A DNA stretch of 64,000 nucleotides, taken from positions 124,001 through 188,000 of the forward strand of contig NZ_CAMYLS010000007.1 in the NCBI RefSeq assembly GCF_947259345.1. Direction: 5' to 3'. Both the position numbers and the translations under genes were made by a program. How positions within the stretch are numbered: the first letter of the stretch is position 1; every line of letters begins with the position of its first letter. Shown here in pieces: positions 43,982 through 52,059 of this stretch. This DNA comes from an uncultured Maricaulis sp. (lineage in GTDB: Bacteria; Pseudomonadota; Alphaproteobacteria; Caulobacterales; Maricaulaceae). The notes under the pieces are model-generated. The model searched no databases. It had not been told where the DNA came from and saw only the letters and a list, made by a program, of their open reading frames with translations.

Positions 43982-44376
43982 ACATGATCGAGCAGCTTGA
44001 ACAAGAAGAAGCCGCCCGCGTCCTGGGTGACAAGAATATTCCTGATTTCAGCGCCGGCGACACGCTGCGCGTCCATGTTCGCATCAAGGAAGGCGAACGT
44101 GAGCGGATTCAGGTCTTCGAAGGCGTCTGCATCGCCCGCAATGGCGGTGGCCTGAACGAGAGCTACACCGTTCGCAAGATCTCCTTCGGTGAAGGCGTCG
44201 AGCGCGTTTTCCCGCTCTACTCGCCGAATGTCGAGCAGATCGAGATCAAGCGTAAGGGCAAGGTCCGTCGCGCGAAGCTCTACTATCTGCGTGATCGTCG
44301 CGGCAAATCGGCCCGTATCGCCGAGCGCGTCACTGGTCGTGGGATCGAAAAGCGCGAGCCGAAGAAGAAGGGCTAG
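43978..44376 (+). CDS. rplS: 50S ribosomal protein L19
   Basis: A 132-residue L19, a bridge protein at the 30S-50S interface. Seen: [39 protein letters not shown], then [22 protein letters not shown], and [15 protein letters not shown]. Its ATG overlaps the trmD stop. Last gene of the ffh operon; a strong terminator follows after 27 bases. Confidence 0.97.
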   Translation: MNMIEQLEQEEAARVLGDKNIPDFSAGDTLRVHVRIKEGERERIQVFEGVCIARNGGGLNESYTVRKISFGEGVERVFPLYSPNVEQIEIKRKGKVRRAKLYYLRDRRGKSARIAERVTGRGIEKREPKKKG

Positions 44377-44403
44377 TCCCTCCCTCTTCGCGATAGCGAC
44401 ACG

Positions 44404-44437
44404 AAAAACCCCGTCAGCCTGGCTGGCGGGGTTTTTT
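44404..44437 (+). terminator. Terminator of the ffh-rplS operon
   Basis: AAAAACCCCGTCAGCC / GGCTGGCGGGGTTTTTT hairpin with one G-T pair and a T6 run. It also faces the convergent gene at 44443. Confidence 0.93.
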
Positions 44438-44442
44438 CTGTG

Positions 44443-45006
44443 TTACTCGCCAGGGCATTGCGCCGCGAGACGCTCGGCTACGACGATGCGAGCCTCCGCG
44501 ATCGAAGACCGGGCCGCATCAAAGTCTGTCGCCGGGTCATTGTTATAATCCATCATCCGATGCGCATAATCGCGTCCCGCACTCCGGTCCTGAATGATGA
44601 AGCGGACTTCCTGCAAGGCGGTCCGCCGGTGCTCATACCCGCCGGACACCGCGATCGAAGCCTGATGCAAGGCGCAAAAGATCGACCAGCTTGTATCGTC
44701 GGCGCTGCATTCGCGATCATCAGCCCGGTCCCAGGCCGCTTCGCCGTGCAGGATGGAAAGCGCACGGTCGAGAATGTCCAGGTCAAGCTGTGACACCGGA
44801 CGGTCGCGCGCGGCAAGCAAAGTCATCGTCTCGGTCATCAGAGCGCGCTGCTCCGCATTCCACTCCGCCTGCGGAACCGTGGAATAGACTCGCATGCCGC
44901 GCTGGATGACCGCCAGCTCGTCGGCGATGGATTGCTCGAATCCGGCCTCGCACCCGGTCGAGGCCGGGGCAAGGACAAGGGCGATTGCGGTGAGGCTGAT
45001 CAACAT
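44443..45006 (-). CDS. Secreted protein of unknown function
   Basis: A 187-residue protein with an N-terminal signal (MLISLTAIALVLAPASTGC). The STGC at residues 16-19 could be a lipobox, which would make it a lipoprotein, though the -3 residue is not ideal. The mature part is helical, with ALMTETMTLLAARDRPVSQLDLDILDRALSILHG and two further cysteine regions (RECSADD, IFCALHQ). No family recognised. GGAG lies 8 bases before ATG 45006. Confidence 0.6.
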   Translation of the reverse strand: MLISLTAIALVLAPASTGCEAGFEQSIADELAVIQRGMRVYSTVPQAEWNAEQRALMTETMTLLAARDRPVSQLDLDILDRALSILHGEAAWDRADDRECSADDTSWSIFCALHQASIAVSGGYEHRRTALQEVRFIIQDRSAGRDYAHRMMDYNNDPATDFDAARSSIAEARIVVAERLAAQCPGE

Positions 45007-45148
45007 GGCAGGCTCCGGCATCGGGAATTGTGCAGTGTAGAGCCGCGCGGCCGGGCCGCAAGTGTCGCCATGACTGGCTTGCGTGCCATTTCTATGGCCG
45101 AATGACCGCCGTCCCGCCCGCCGCTTGAATGACAGGATCGCCACCGAG

Positions 45149-46762
45149 ATGTCGATGACGCCGCAAGAAGCCTTTGCCCGTTCCCAGTCCGGATTCGCCG
45201 CCTATCGTGATCACCGCTTTGTCGATGCCGAATCCGTCGCCGACGCCATTCTTGCGACCCTGCCCACAGACCCCAATGGGCTCTATCTCAAAGCGATCTG
45301 TCGGCGTGCGCGTCAGGACCCGAACGGGGCCCTGCTCTGGATCAAGCAAGCCTGCGATGCCGCGCCTGGGCAATTGGGATTTGAGCTCGCCGCCGCGCAA
45401 ATCCTTGGTGATCTCAAGGCGTATGACGCCGCGCGCTCACGCTTCGAGGCTTTGGCCGAGGCCTTTCCCGAGGCCATCGAGCCCTGCCTCATGCGCGGCC
45501 TAATGGAGCGACAGGCCAATGCGCTGGACGCCGCGCGCACCGCTTACGAGGCTGCGTTGTCCCGGCAGCCCGACCATGTCGAAGCCCATCGCGGCCTCGC
45601 CATAGTCTGCGAGAACCTGCGCGACTGGCCGGCCGCGCGCCGACATGCCGATGCCGTTCTCGCTATCGAGCCGGGTGATGCGACCGCCCTGTCCGCACGC
45701 GCCGGGGCAGACCTGGCCGACCAGTCACCGGAAACAGCGCGACACCTCATTGAAGACCGGTTCGACGCCAGTCGGGCCAATCCGGCGGTCAATGCATCGG
45801 TCTGGCGAAGGTTGGGCGATGCCTGTGAGGCCATGGATGACCACGCAGCCGCCTTCAAGGCCTGGGAAACCGGCTATTCGGCGCTTCGGGAACATCTCGC
45901 GCCGGGCGGGCAATTCCTTGATGGCATGCACGGGCTGGAGAGCCTGAAACGCCTGGCAGCGGCCTATGCGGATATCAAGCCGCCGAGTCCGCCTGCGCCG
46001 GACGATAGTCGTTCCCCGGTCTTCCTGGTCGGCTTCCCCCGGTCGGGAACAACCTTGCTGGAACAGATCCTGGCGAGCCACTCCGCCATCACAACCAGCG
46101 ACGAGGCCCCTTTCGCACAGCCGATCCTCGAGGAAGCCGGCGACACCACCGACAGCCTGCGCCGCTTCTTCGCGGCCCTGCCGCGAAATCGCCCGCGCCT
46201 GCAGGCGGAATACTGGGGCCGCGTGGCCGAACTCGGCGTATCCGACCAGGCTGTCTTCATCGACAAGCTGCCGCTGAACCTGCCTTGGCTGGGCGTACTG
46301 GGCCAGGTCTTCCCGAATGCCCGCATCCTGCTGGCGCTGCGCGACCCGCGCGACTGTGTGTTCTCGGCGTTCAAACGCCTCTTCCAGTTCAACACGGCCA
46401 TGCTGCGCACCTATACGCTGGCCGACACGGTTGCGCTCTACGACGCAGCGATGAAAGCCGGTGAAGCCGGCCGCAAAGTCGCGCCCGATCTGCGCGTCAC
46501 CCAGGTCCGCTATGAGGACTTGGTGACCGACATGAAGGACGAAATCGCCCGCATCCTCCTTGCGCTCGGCCTGGAGTGGGAAAGCGAAATGGCCGACTAT
46601 CGTGAACGGCTGTCGCCCAGCCTGTCCACTCCATCTGCGCCGCAGTTGGAGGCCGCTATTCATGATCGCTCCATCGGGTTGTGGCGCTACCATGCCGACG
46701 CACTGGAGCCCTTCAGCACCCAATTGGAGCCTTGGGTAAAACAGTGGCGCTATCGACCATGA
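45149..46762 (+). CDS. TPR-repeat sulfotransferase family protein
   Basis: A 537-residue two-part protein. Residues 1-280 are about six tetratricopeptide repeats (for example RADALD-type helices QANALDAARTAYEAALSRQPDHVEAHRGLA). Residues about 295-535 are a PAPS-dependent sulfotransferase: 5'-phosphosulfate loop FLVGFPRSGTTLLEQIL and 3'-phosphate motif ILLALRDPRDCVFSAF, with RYEDLVTD. No signal peptide; probably cytoplasmic. Acceptor unknown: polysaccharide or protein. No other sulfation genes are near. Confidence 0.88.
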   Translation: MSMTPQEAFARSQSGFAAYRDHRFVDAESVADAILATLPTDPNGLYLKAICRRARQDPNGALLWIKQACDAAPGQLGFELAAAQILGDLKAYDAARSRFEALAEAFPEAIEPCLMRGLMERQANALDAARTAYEAALSRQPDHVEAHRGLAIVCENLRDWPAARRHADAVLAIEPGDATALSARAGADLADQSPETARHLIEDRFDASRANPAVNASVWRRLGDACEAMDDHAAAFKAWETGYSALREHLAPGGQFLDGMHGLESLKRLAAAYADIKPPSPPAPDDSRSPVFLVGFPRSGTTLLEQILASHSAITTSDEAPFAQPILEEAGDTTDSLRRFFAALPRNRPRLQAEYWGRVAELGVSDQAVFIDKLPLNLPWLGVLGQVFPNARILLALRDPRDCVFSAFKRLFQFNTAMLRTYTLADTVALYDAAMKAGEAGRKVAPDLRVTQVRYEDLVTDMKDEIARILLALGLEWESEMADYRERLSPSLSTPSAPQLEAAIHDRSIGLWRYHADALEPFSTQLEPWVKQWRYRP

Positions 46763-46825
46763 TTGGGGTGTGCAATTCCGCGCAGGTTGCTAAGCTGGGG
46801 TCAACAACCATAAAGGCTGACTGTC

Positions 46826-48877
46826 GTGACCTCATCCAATCTGCGTGTTCTGGTTCTTCTTGTCTTGCTGGCAGGCTCATGGATTTTCATGGCACTGCAC
46901 TGGCAGGCCGGTCATGGCGACAGGCCGACGGAGAGTGAGCCTGATGATCAATCCGCGACGCTAGGCGCCCTTACCAGCCTGACCGCGATCGGCGAGCTTC
47001 CGGACGAGGCCCGCTTTGACGCCACGCCTGATTTCGTTACCACTGTGGCCCCACCCGCACGCGGCAGTGAGGTCTTCGAGGCCGAAGGCGGCGTCCGCTA
47101 TTCACTCTATCAAGTCGAGCATGACAATCAGGGTGCCACACCGCGCCAGTATGTTCGCATGGTGGTGGAACCGGTCAGCACGGCAGGGATTGATCAAACA
47201 GCCAATATTACCGTGGTTTTCAACCCGGCCTACGAAGAACTGGTCTTCCACACGCTTCAGGTGGAACGCGACGGCGAAGTGTCGGACCGCAGGTCATCGA
47301 CGACAATCGAGTTCGCCCGGCGTGAAACGCGGCTTGAACGCAGGATGTTCGACGGGCGCGCTACCGCAATCATACGCTTCAGCGACATCCGCCTCGGTGA
47401 TCGCGTCGAGTATGCCTACACCGTCAGCGGCAGAAACCCGGCCCTGCCAGAGAATGAAAGCCGCCAGATGCGGCTTGGGTTCGGTGCTCCGGTGGAGCAG
47501 ATGTTGGTTCGCTCCGTGTGGACGGCAGACCAGGCTCCTCACCACCGGATGCTGGGGCCGGATGCGGCCACGGATCTGAATGTAGAAACCGTAGGCGACC
47601 GCCATATCGTCCAGTTCGGACCGGTCGGCACCCCCACATTCAATGGCGAGCGCGGCGCTCCGGCCTGGATATATCAGGCTCCAACGCTTCAGCTGTCCGA
47701 TTTCGCGAGTTGGGACGCTGTCTCAAGCTGGTCAGCCCCCTTTTATACGGTCGATTCCTCGCCAGAAATTCTCGCATTGGCAGAACAGATCAGGTCAGAG
47801 CACACGAACCGGGACGCGCGATTGGTTGCGGCTCTCCGATTCGTCCAGGATGAGATCCGCTACCTCGCGATCAGTTTTGGCGCGGGCGGTTACGTACCCG
47901 CAGCCCCGACCGAAACGCTGGAGCGGCGCTATGGGGATTGCAAAGCGAAGACCCTGCTTCTTATCAGCTTGCTGCACGCCCTCGACATCGATGCGGACGC
48001 CGCTCTGGTTCACACCACGCAAGGTCATGGCCTCATGGAGACCCTGCCACGACATACCGCCTTCAATCATGTCATTGTCCGGGCCTTCCTGGACGGTGAA
48101 CCCTACTGGATTGACGGCACCCGCAGCGAGCAAGGCGGTCGCCTCGACACGCTCGTGCAACCGGATTTCGGATACGCCTTGCCGATCTCGGCAAACGGGG
48201 AAACGCCGGTTCGCATGACAGAGCCTGATACCGAAACCGCGGCCATCACCTCCCATGAGACGCTGATGATTCACTCGACCGAAGGTGACGCATCCATTGA
48301 GTATGTCATTCAGGCCTCGGGCGCCGGCGCCGATGAGACGCGGAGCAGGATCGCCCGGTCGGGTCGAGCCGACCTGCAGGAAAGCCTGCTCGACTATTTC
48401 CGCGCGCGCTTTGACGACGTCACGATACAGACCGATCTGGTCGTCACTGATGATCGGGACGCAAATGAAATTGAGGCCCGCCTCCTGCTCTCCGTCGGAA
48501 ACGTCCTGCGCATGCACGAAAATGGCGAGGATCAACAAGTAAGCGGGCGCGCCACGCTGAGAATACCGACGCGTTCCAATACCGAGCGGAACAGGCGCTT
48601 TGCCCTGAGTCTGGGGCAACCGCTGAGGCAGGCTGCTATCGTGACGCTGGTCGTGCCGGACGGCATGGCGGACTGGTCGATCGAGCCTTCGTCGCGCCTG
48701 TTGGAGACGCGCGGCATCGAGTTCTCACTCTCGCGCGACCAGACCGGCAATACGACAATTCTGAGCTATGACCTCAACATTGATGAGCGCGTCCTGTCCC
48801 CCGACGAGGCTGAAGCCGCGCTGGATGCCGCAGAACAGGTCCGCCAGATGTTGCGCTGGTCACTCGTTTCGCCCTAG
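46826..48877 (+). CDS. DUF3857 / transglutaminase-like protein (paralogue 2)
   Basis: A 683-residue homologue of the 10052 gene, with the same order: membrane helix (about residues 6-23), DUF3857 beta domain, transglutaminase domain and a beta-rich C-terminal part. Catalytic candidates are kept: YGDCKAKTLLLISLLHALDI (Cys), FNHVIVRAF (His), YWIDGTRS (Asp). GTG start at 46826, with AAGG upstream. The whole chain is predicted to be extracytoplasmic. Function unknown. Confidence 0.83.
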   Translation: MTSSNLRVLVLLVLLAGSWIFMALHWQAGHGDRPTESEPDDQSATLGALTSLTAIGELPDEARFDATPDFVTTVAPPARGSEVFEAEGGVRYSLYQVEHDNQGATPRQYVRMVVEPVSTAGIDQTANITVVFNPAYEELVFHTLQVERDGEVSDRRSSTTIEFARRETRLERRMFDGRATAIIRFSDIRLGDRVEYAYTVSGRNPALPENESRQMRLGFGAPVEQMLVRSVWTADQAPHHRMLGPDAATDLNVETVGDRHIVQFGPVGTPTFNGERGAPAWIYQAPTLQLSDFASWDAVSSWSAPFYTVDSSPEILALAEQIRSEHTNRDARLVAALRFVQDEIRYLAISFGAGGYVPAAPTETLERRYGDCKAKTLLLISLLHALDIDADAALVHTTQGHGLMETLPRHTAFNHVIVRAFLDGEPYWIDGTRSEQGGRLDTLVQPDFGYALPISANGETPVRMTEPDTETAAITSHETLMIHSTEGDASIEYVIQASGAGADETRSRIARSGRADLQESLLDYFRARFDDVTIQTDLVVTDDRDANEIEARLLLSVGNVLRMHENGEDQQVSGRATLRIPTRSNTERNRRFALSLGQPLRQAAIVTLVVPDGMADWSIEPSSRLLETRGIEFSLSRDQTGNTTILSYDLNIDERVLSPDEAEAALDAAEQVRQMLRWSLVSP

Positions 48878-48881
48878 CGCC

Positions 48882-49280
48882 TCAGTCCGAATCCTCGATC
48901 CGGTGCATGTCCTCATCTGACAGCCCGAAATGATGACCGATCTCGTGCACCAATACGTGGGCGATCAGCTCGCCCAGCGTGATGCTGCCGTGATCGGCCC
49001 ATTCATCGAGGATAGGGCGGCGGTAGAGCACAACCCGGTCCGGCTCCGGTGACGGGTCGGACACCGACTTCTGGGACAGATCCACGCCGATATAGACACC
49101 GGTCAGCTCAAACGGGTCGGTCAATCCGACCGCCGCGAGGGTCTCGGCATCCGCAAAGTCAGCGACGAAAATCTCCACTGATCCGCAAAGGTCCCGCATC
49201 GCATCCGGCAGCGAGTCGAATGCGCTTGCGGCGATCCGCTCGAAATCCTCCAGCGATGGCGCAATCGTCTCGGCTGTCAT
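48882..49280 (-). CDS. Zincin-like metallopeptidase (type 1, HExxH)
   Basis: A 132-residue protein of the short 'metallopeptidase family' common in Alphaproteobacteria. The zinc motif is VLVHEIGHHFGLSDEDM (HExxHxxxxxD) near residue 114; the region before it, GVYIGVDLS...PDRVVLYRRPILDEWAD, is typical. No signal peptide. Substrate unknown. Convergent with the DUF3857 gene (4-bp gap) and divergent from mmcB. Confidence 0.88.
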   Translation of the reverse strand: MTAETIAPSLEDFERIAASAFDSLPDAMRDLCGSVEIFVADFADAETLAAVGLTDPFELTGVYIGVDLSQKSVSDPSPEPDRVVLYRRPILDEWADHGSITLGELIAHVLVHEIGHHFGLSDEDMHRIEDSD

Positions 49281-49364
49281 GGCACACGTCCCCGGTTTCC
49301 AGCGTCAATCTGATCGAGCCCACGCCGCTTGAACAGGACTGTCATCAGCACGCCCTTGTCGATC

Positions 49365-49379
49365 GAACAAATCAGGTAC
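49365..49379. promoter_or_regulatory. Candidate LexA (SOS) box upstream of mmcB
   Basis: GAAC-N7-GTAC, which on the other strand is GTAC-N7-GTTC: one mismatch from the alphaproteobacterial LexA box GTTC-N7-GTTC. It ends 11 bp before the mmcB ATG and overlaps a possible -10 (TACAAA, 49377-49382), a position suited to repression. Confidence 0.55.
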
Positions 49380-49390
49380 AAACTCTCGTC

Positions 49391-49870
49391 ATGTCCCGAG
49401 ATGATGTCGCCTCTACCGCCAACCCGCTTATCGATGACGCCCAGGCCCTGATGCGAGGCGCGGCACGCTTGCTCTGGCATATGGGCTATAGCGCCATCCC
49501 GGAATTCATCCTGCCCGACGGCCGGCGCGCCGATCTCGCCGCGCTCGGCCGGAAGGGCGAAATCACCATCATCGAGATCAAGTCGGGCATTGCCGATTTC
49601 CGCGCTGACAGCAAGTGGACGAATTATGCCGGCTATTGCGACCGGCTCTATTTCGCCGTGTCAGAGCGCTTCCCCCATGGCGTTATCCCCGAAGATGCGG
49701 GCCTGATCATTGCGGACGGATTTGGTGGTGCAATTGTCCGGGAAAGTCCGGCGCTCACACTGGCACCAGCCCGACGCAAGGCTCTGACTTTGCGCTTCGC
49801 GCGTGCGGCCGCAGACCGATTGATGCGCGTTGGCGAACCCGCCGTCGACATGCCGCCAACGGCAGATTAA
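49391..49870 (+). CDS. mmcB: MmcB-type DNA repair protein
   Basis: A 159-residue protein matching the MmcB family, described in Caulobacter as an SOS-linked gene for mitomycin/UV resistance. It has a PD-(D/E)XK nuclease-like core: PDGRRADLAALGRKGEITIIEIKSG (Asp...Glu-x-Lys), then DFRADSKWTNYAGYCDRLYFAV. ATG 49391 has no ribosome-binding site and could be the 5' end of a leaderless mRNA. Confidence 0.85.
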   Translation: MSRDDVASTANPLIDDAQALMRGAARLLWHMGYSAIPEFILPDGRRADLAALGRKGEITIIEIKSGIADFRADSKWTNYAGYCDRLYFAVSERFPHGVIPEDAGLIIADGFGGAIVRESPALTLAPARRKALTLRFARAAADRLMRVGEPAVDMPPTAD

Positions 49871-49874
49871 CGGA

Positions 49875-50564
49875 TCAGGCGTCGACCTTGACCGTGACGC
49901 GATCCACGACTTCCAGGAAGGCGTCCCAGCGCGGCGCGAACCGCGCCTCGACAGCATCGCGAACCGGGCCGGGCGCCTTGTCCGGTGACCCGGCATCAAC
50001 CGGCGGGGCGGGATCGTATTCCAGGCCCAGCTGGACAGCTTGGGCCAGCGCTTCGCCATAAAGCTCACGCAAGATCGTCAACGCGAAATCAATACCGGCC
50101 GTGACACCGCCACCGGTGAACAGATTCCCGTCGCGTACGACACGCGCCTTGACCGGCTCGGCCCCGAAACGCGACAGGGCCGCATGATAGCGCCAATGCG
50201 TGGTAGCCTGGCGCCCCTCAAGCAAGCCGGCAGCCCCAAGGATAAAGGCACCCGTGCAGACGGAGGTGATGAATTGGGCTCCGAGGGCCTGCTGACGCAA
50301 GAAGTCTAGCGTCGCGGCATCCTCCATCGCCGCATCCACACCCCATCCACCGGGAACACAGATTAGATCGAGCTGGGGGCAGTCAGCAAAGCTGGTATCA
50401 GCGAGAATAAAGGGGCCGCAATCCGTCCGGACCGGGCCCGCCCGACCCGCGACAAGGTGGGTTTTGATACCGGGTATGCGATTGAGCACCTGGAGGGGAC
50501 CGGTGAAGTCCAGCTGGGTGAGATCATCGAACAGGACGAAACCGATATGCTTCAGACGGGGCAT
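49875..50564 (-). CDS. DJ-1/PfpI family protein, isonitrile hydratase-like
   Basis: A 229-residue class I amidotransferase-fold protein. The nucleophile elbow is FITSVCTGAFILGAAGLL (Cys near residue 101), with TTHWRYHAAL nearby and GFVLFDDLTQLDFTGPLQVLNRI at the N-terminus, as in isonitrile hydratase and the GATase1 half of AraC-type regulators, here without a DNA-binding domain. Real activity unknown. GGAG before ATG 50564 decides the start. Confidence 0.82.
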   Translation of the reverse strand: MPRLKHIGFVLFDDLTQLDFTGPLQVLNRIPGIKTHLVAGRAGPVRTDCGPFILADTSFADCPQLDLICVPGGWGVDAAMEDAATLDFLRQQALGAQFITSVCTGAFILGAAGLLEGRQATTHWRYHAALSRFGAEPVKARVVRDGNLFTGGGVTAGIDFALTILRELYGEALAQAVQLGLEYDPAPPVDAGSPDKAPGPVRDAVEARFAPRWDAFLEVVDRVTVKVDA

Positions 50565-50642
50565 GTTTTTCTCCGATCCCAACCGCAGCCAAACTAGCCA
50601 GAGCCGTCAGAAGCTGGAATGCCAAACATCCATCAAATTCGG

Positions 50643-51023
50643 TCAGACTCTGTCCGGCTTGACGCGCCAGGGCGGATCGATGCGGTTCTCTCCGGCATGA
50701 TAGAGCTTGATCCGGTGACCATCAGGGTCCCGCAAGATCGCTTCACGCCAAAGCCAGCTTTCATCGCGAGGCTCGGTCTCGAAGACGAAACCGGCCGCCT
50801 TCAGGTGGTGATAATCAGCGTCCATATCGGCGGACTCGAGATAAATGACCGCTCCGGTTCGGACCGGGCTTTCGACATGAATTGAGAAGGTCGTGTCGCC
50901 ATCAGGGGCGAGGAAACGACAATAGTGCGGACTATCAACCAAAAGCCGGAATCCGAGGCGCTCGTAGAAGGCTCTGGATTGTGGAAGGTCGCTGACGGGC
51001 AGCGTGATCTGGTTAAGGCGCAT
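50643..51023 (-). CDS. VOC-superfamily (glyoxalase/dioxygenase-like) protein
   Basis: A 126-residue protein with the paired beta-alpha-beta-beta-beta modules of VOC proteins: MRLNQITLPVSDLPQSRAFYERLGF at the start and DPDGHRIKLYH at the end. The usual first metal His is replaced (NQI), and DESWLWREAILRDPDG carries the second half. Substrate unknown. Its start lies inside the end of the DUF4340 gene (11-bp overlap), so it is the last gene of the Gld-like ABC operon. Confidence 0.82.
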   Translation of the reverse strand: MRLNQITLPVSDLPQSRAFYERLGFRLLVDSPHYCRFLAPDGDTTFSIHVESPVRTGAVIYLESADMDADYHHLKAAGFVFETEPRDESWLWREAILRDPDGHRIKLYHAGENRIDPPWRVKPDRV

Positions 51024-52059
51024 CCTGGTTTTCCTCACGCGTGTCCGCGATGCGGTCGAGCGGTCGGATCAGGCGATCAATCGTCAGATCCGACATCAGA
51101 TAGGCCCAGCCATTGGTGAGCGCATTGATCGCCGCTGCCTCATCGGCCGCGTCGTCGGTGATGGCCGACGCCGTAATGAGAGCCCAGCGCGTCTCCCCCA
51201 GCGCCTTGACGTCGATCCGCACACGCAGTCCCGTGAATGTTTCGGCCGTGTGATGCGCAACAAACTCTCCGCCCAGACGGTCGGCGCGCCGGACATCGCG
51301 AAAGCGCACCCGGCCTAGCGATGTCGCCGGTCCATTTCCAGCAGCAGCGGTGATGGGTTGCCAACCAGCCGGGCGCCGCAGGGCGTAATTGCGTGACGCC
51401 GTCGATGCCCGCTCCAGGCGATAGGCCGGTCCGGTCTCCGGTTGGATATCCGCCCTGGCAATGTCATTCGTGCCGAGGGACAGGAAATCGAGAGCCAGCC
51501 AGGCGTCCGCTGGCAGCAGATCGGGCCGTGCCACCGCGCCATCGCCAAGGCGGGCGGCGAAGGCGCGGCTTCGCCCGGGTTCGCGCACATAAACCCGCTC
51601 ACCCCGCGTTTCACCGAGATAAATATCCGCCAGGACGCTACCATCCGCATCTCGCACGCTAATGCGTGTCGCACCATTCTCGCCGCCGGGATCAGCCAGT
51701 CCGAGGCGGCCTAGCCGGTCAGGATTGGCCGTGCGGGCGCCCTCGAAAACGAGGGCCGCAAGATAGGCGTCCAGTTCGGCAAGGCGCTCCGGGCGAACCG
51801 GATAGCCATCCCGGCTGGGCATGGTCCAGACACCATCTGACTGTTCCAGCACAAAGCTTTCGGCGCCGGTAATAACGATTTCCCGGGCGCTGGCGACCGC
51901 ATCCGACCAACCGGGTAAAACCGGACCGCTGACTGCCGGGCGCCAGGTCTCGCGGGCTTGCTGATAGGCCGTCACGAAGGCGGCGCCTCCAAGCAGGAGC
52001 GCGGCACCGGCGGCGACCAGCAATTGGGAACGGCGGCGCTTGTCAGAGGTCAGGCTCAT
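51013..52059 (-). CDS. DUF4340 domain protein of the Gld-like ABC system
   Basis: A 348-residue protein with one N-terminal membrane helix (about 12-30) and a large, probably periplasmic domain: WTMPSRDGYPVRPERLAELDAYLAALV, then YLGETRGERVYVREPGRSRAF and WLALDFLSLGTNDIARADI, which match DUF4340. The family accompanies GldG-like ABC proteins; role unknown. It overlaps the previous gene by 4 bp (ATGA). Confidence 0.85.
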   Translation of the reverse strand: MSLTSDKRRRSQLLVAAGAALLLGGAAFVTAYQQARETWRPAVSGPVLPGWSDAVASAREIVITGAESFVLEQSDGVWTMPSRDGYPVRPERLAELDAYLAALVFEGARTANPDRLGRLGLADPGGENGATRISVRDADGSVLADIYLGETRGERVYVREPGRSRAFAARLGDGAVARPDLLPADAWLALDFLSLGTNDIARADIQPETGPAYRLERASTASRNYALRRPAGWQPITAAAGNGPATSLGRVRFRDVRRADRLGGEFVAHHTAETFTGLRVRIDVKALGETRWALITASAITDDAADEAAAINALTNGWAYLMSDLTIDRLIRPLDRIADTREENQDAP

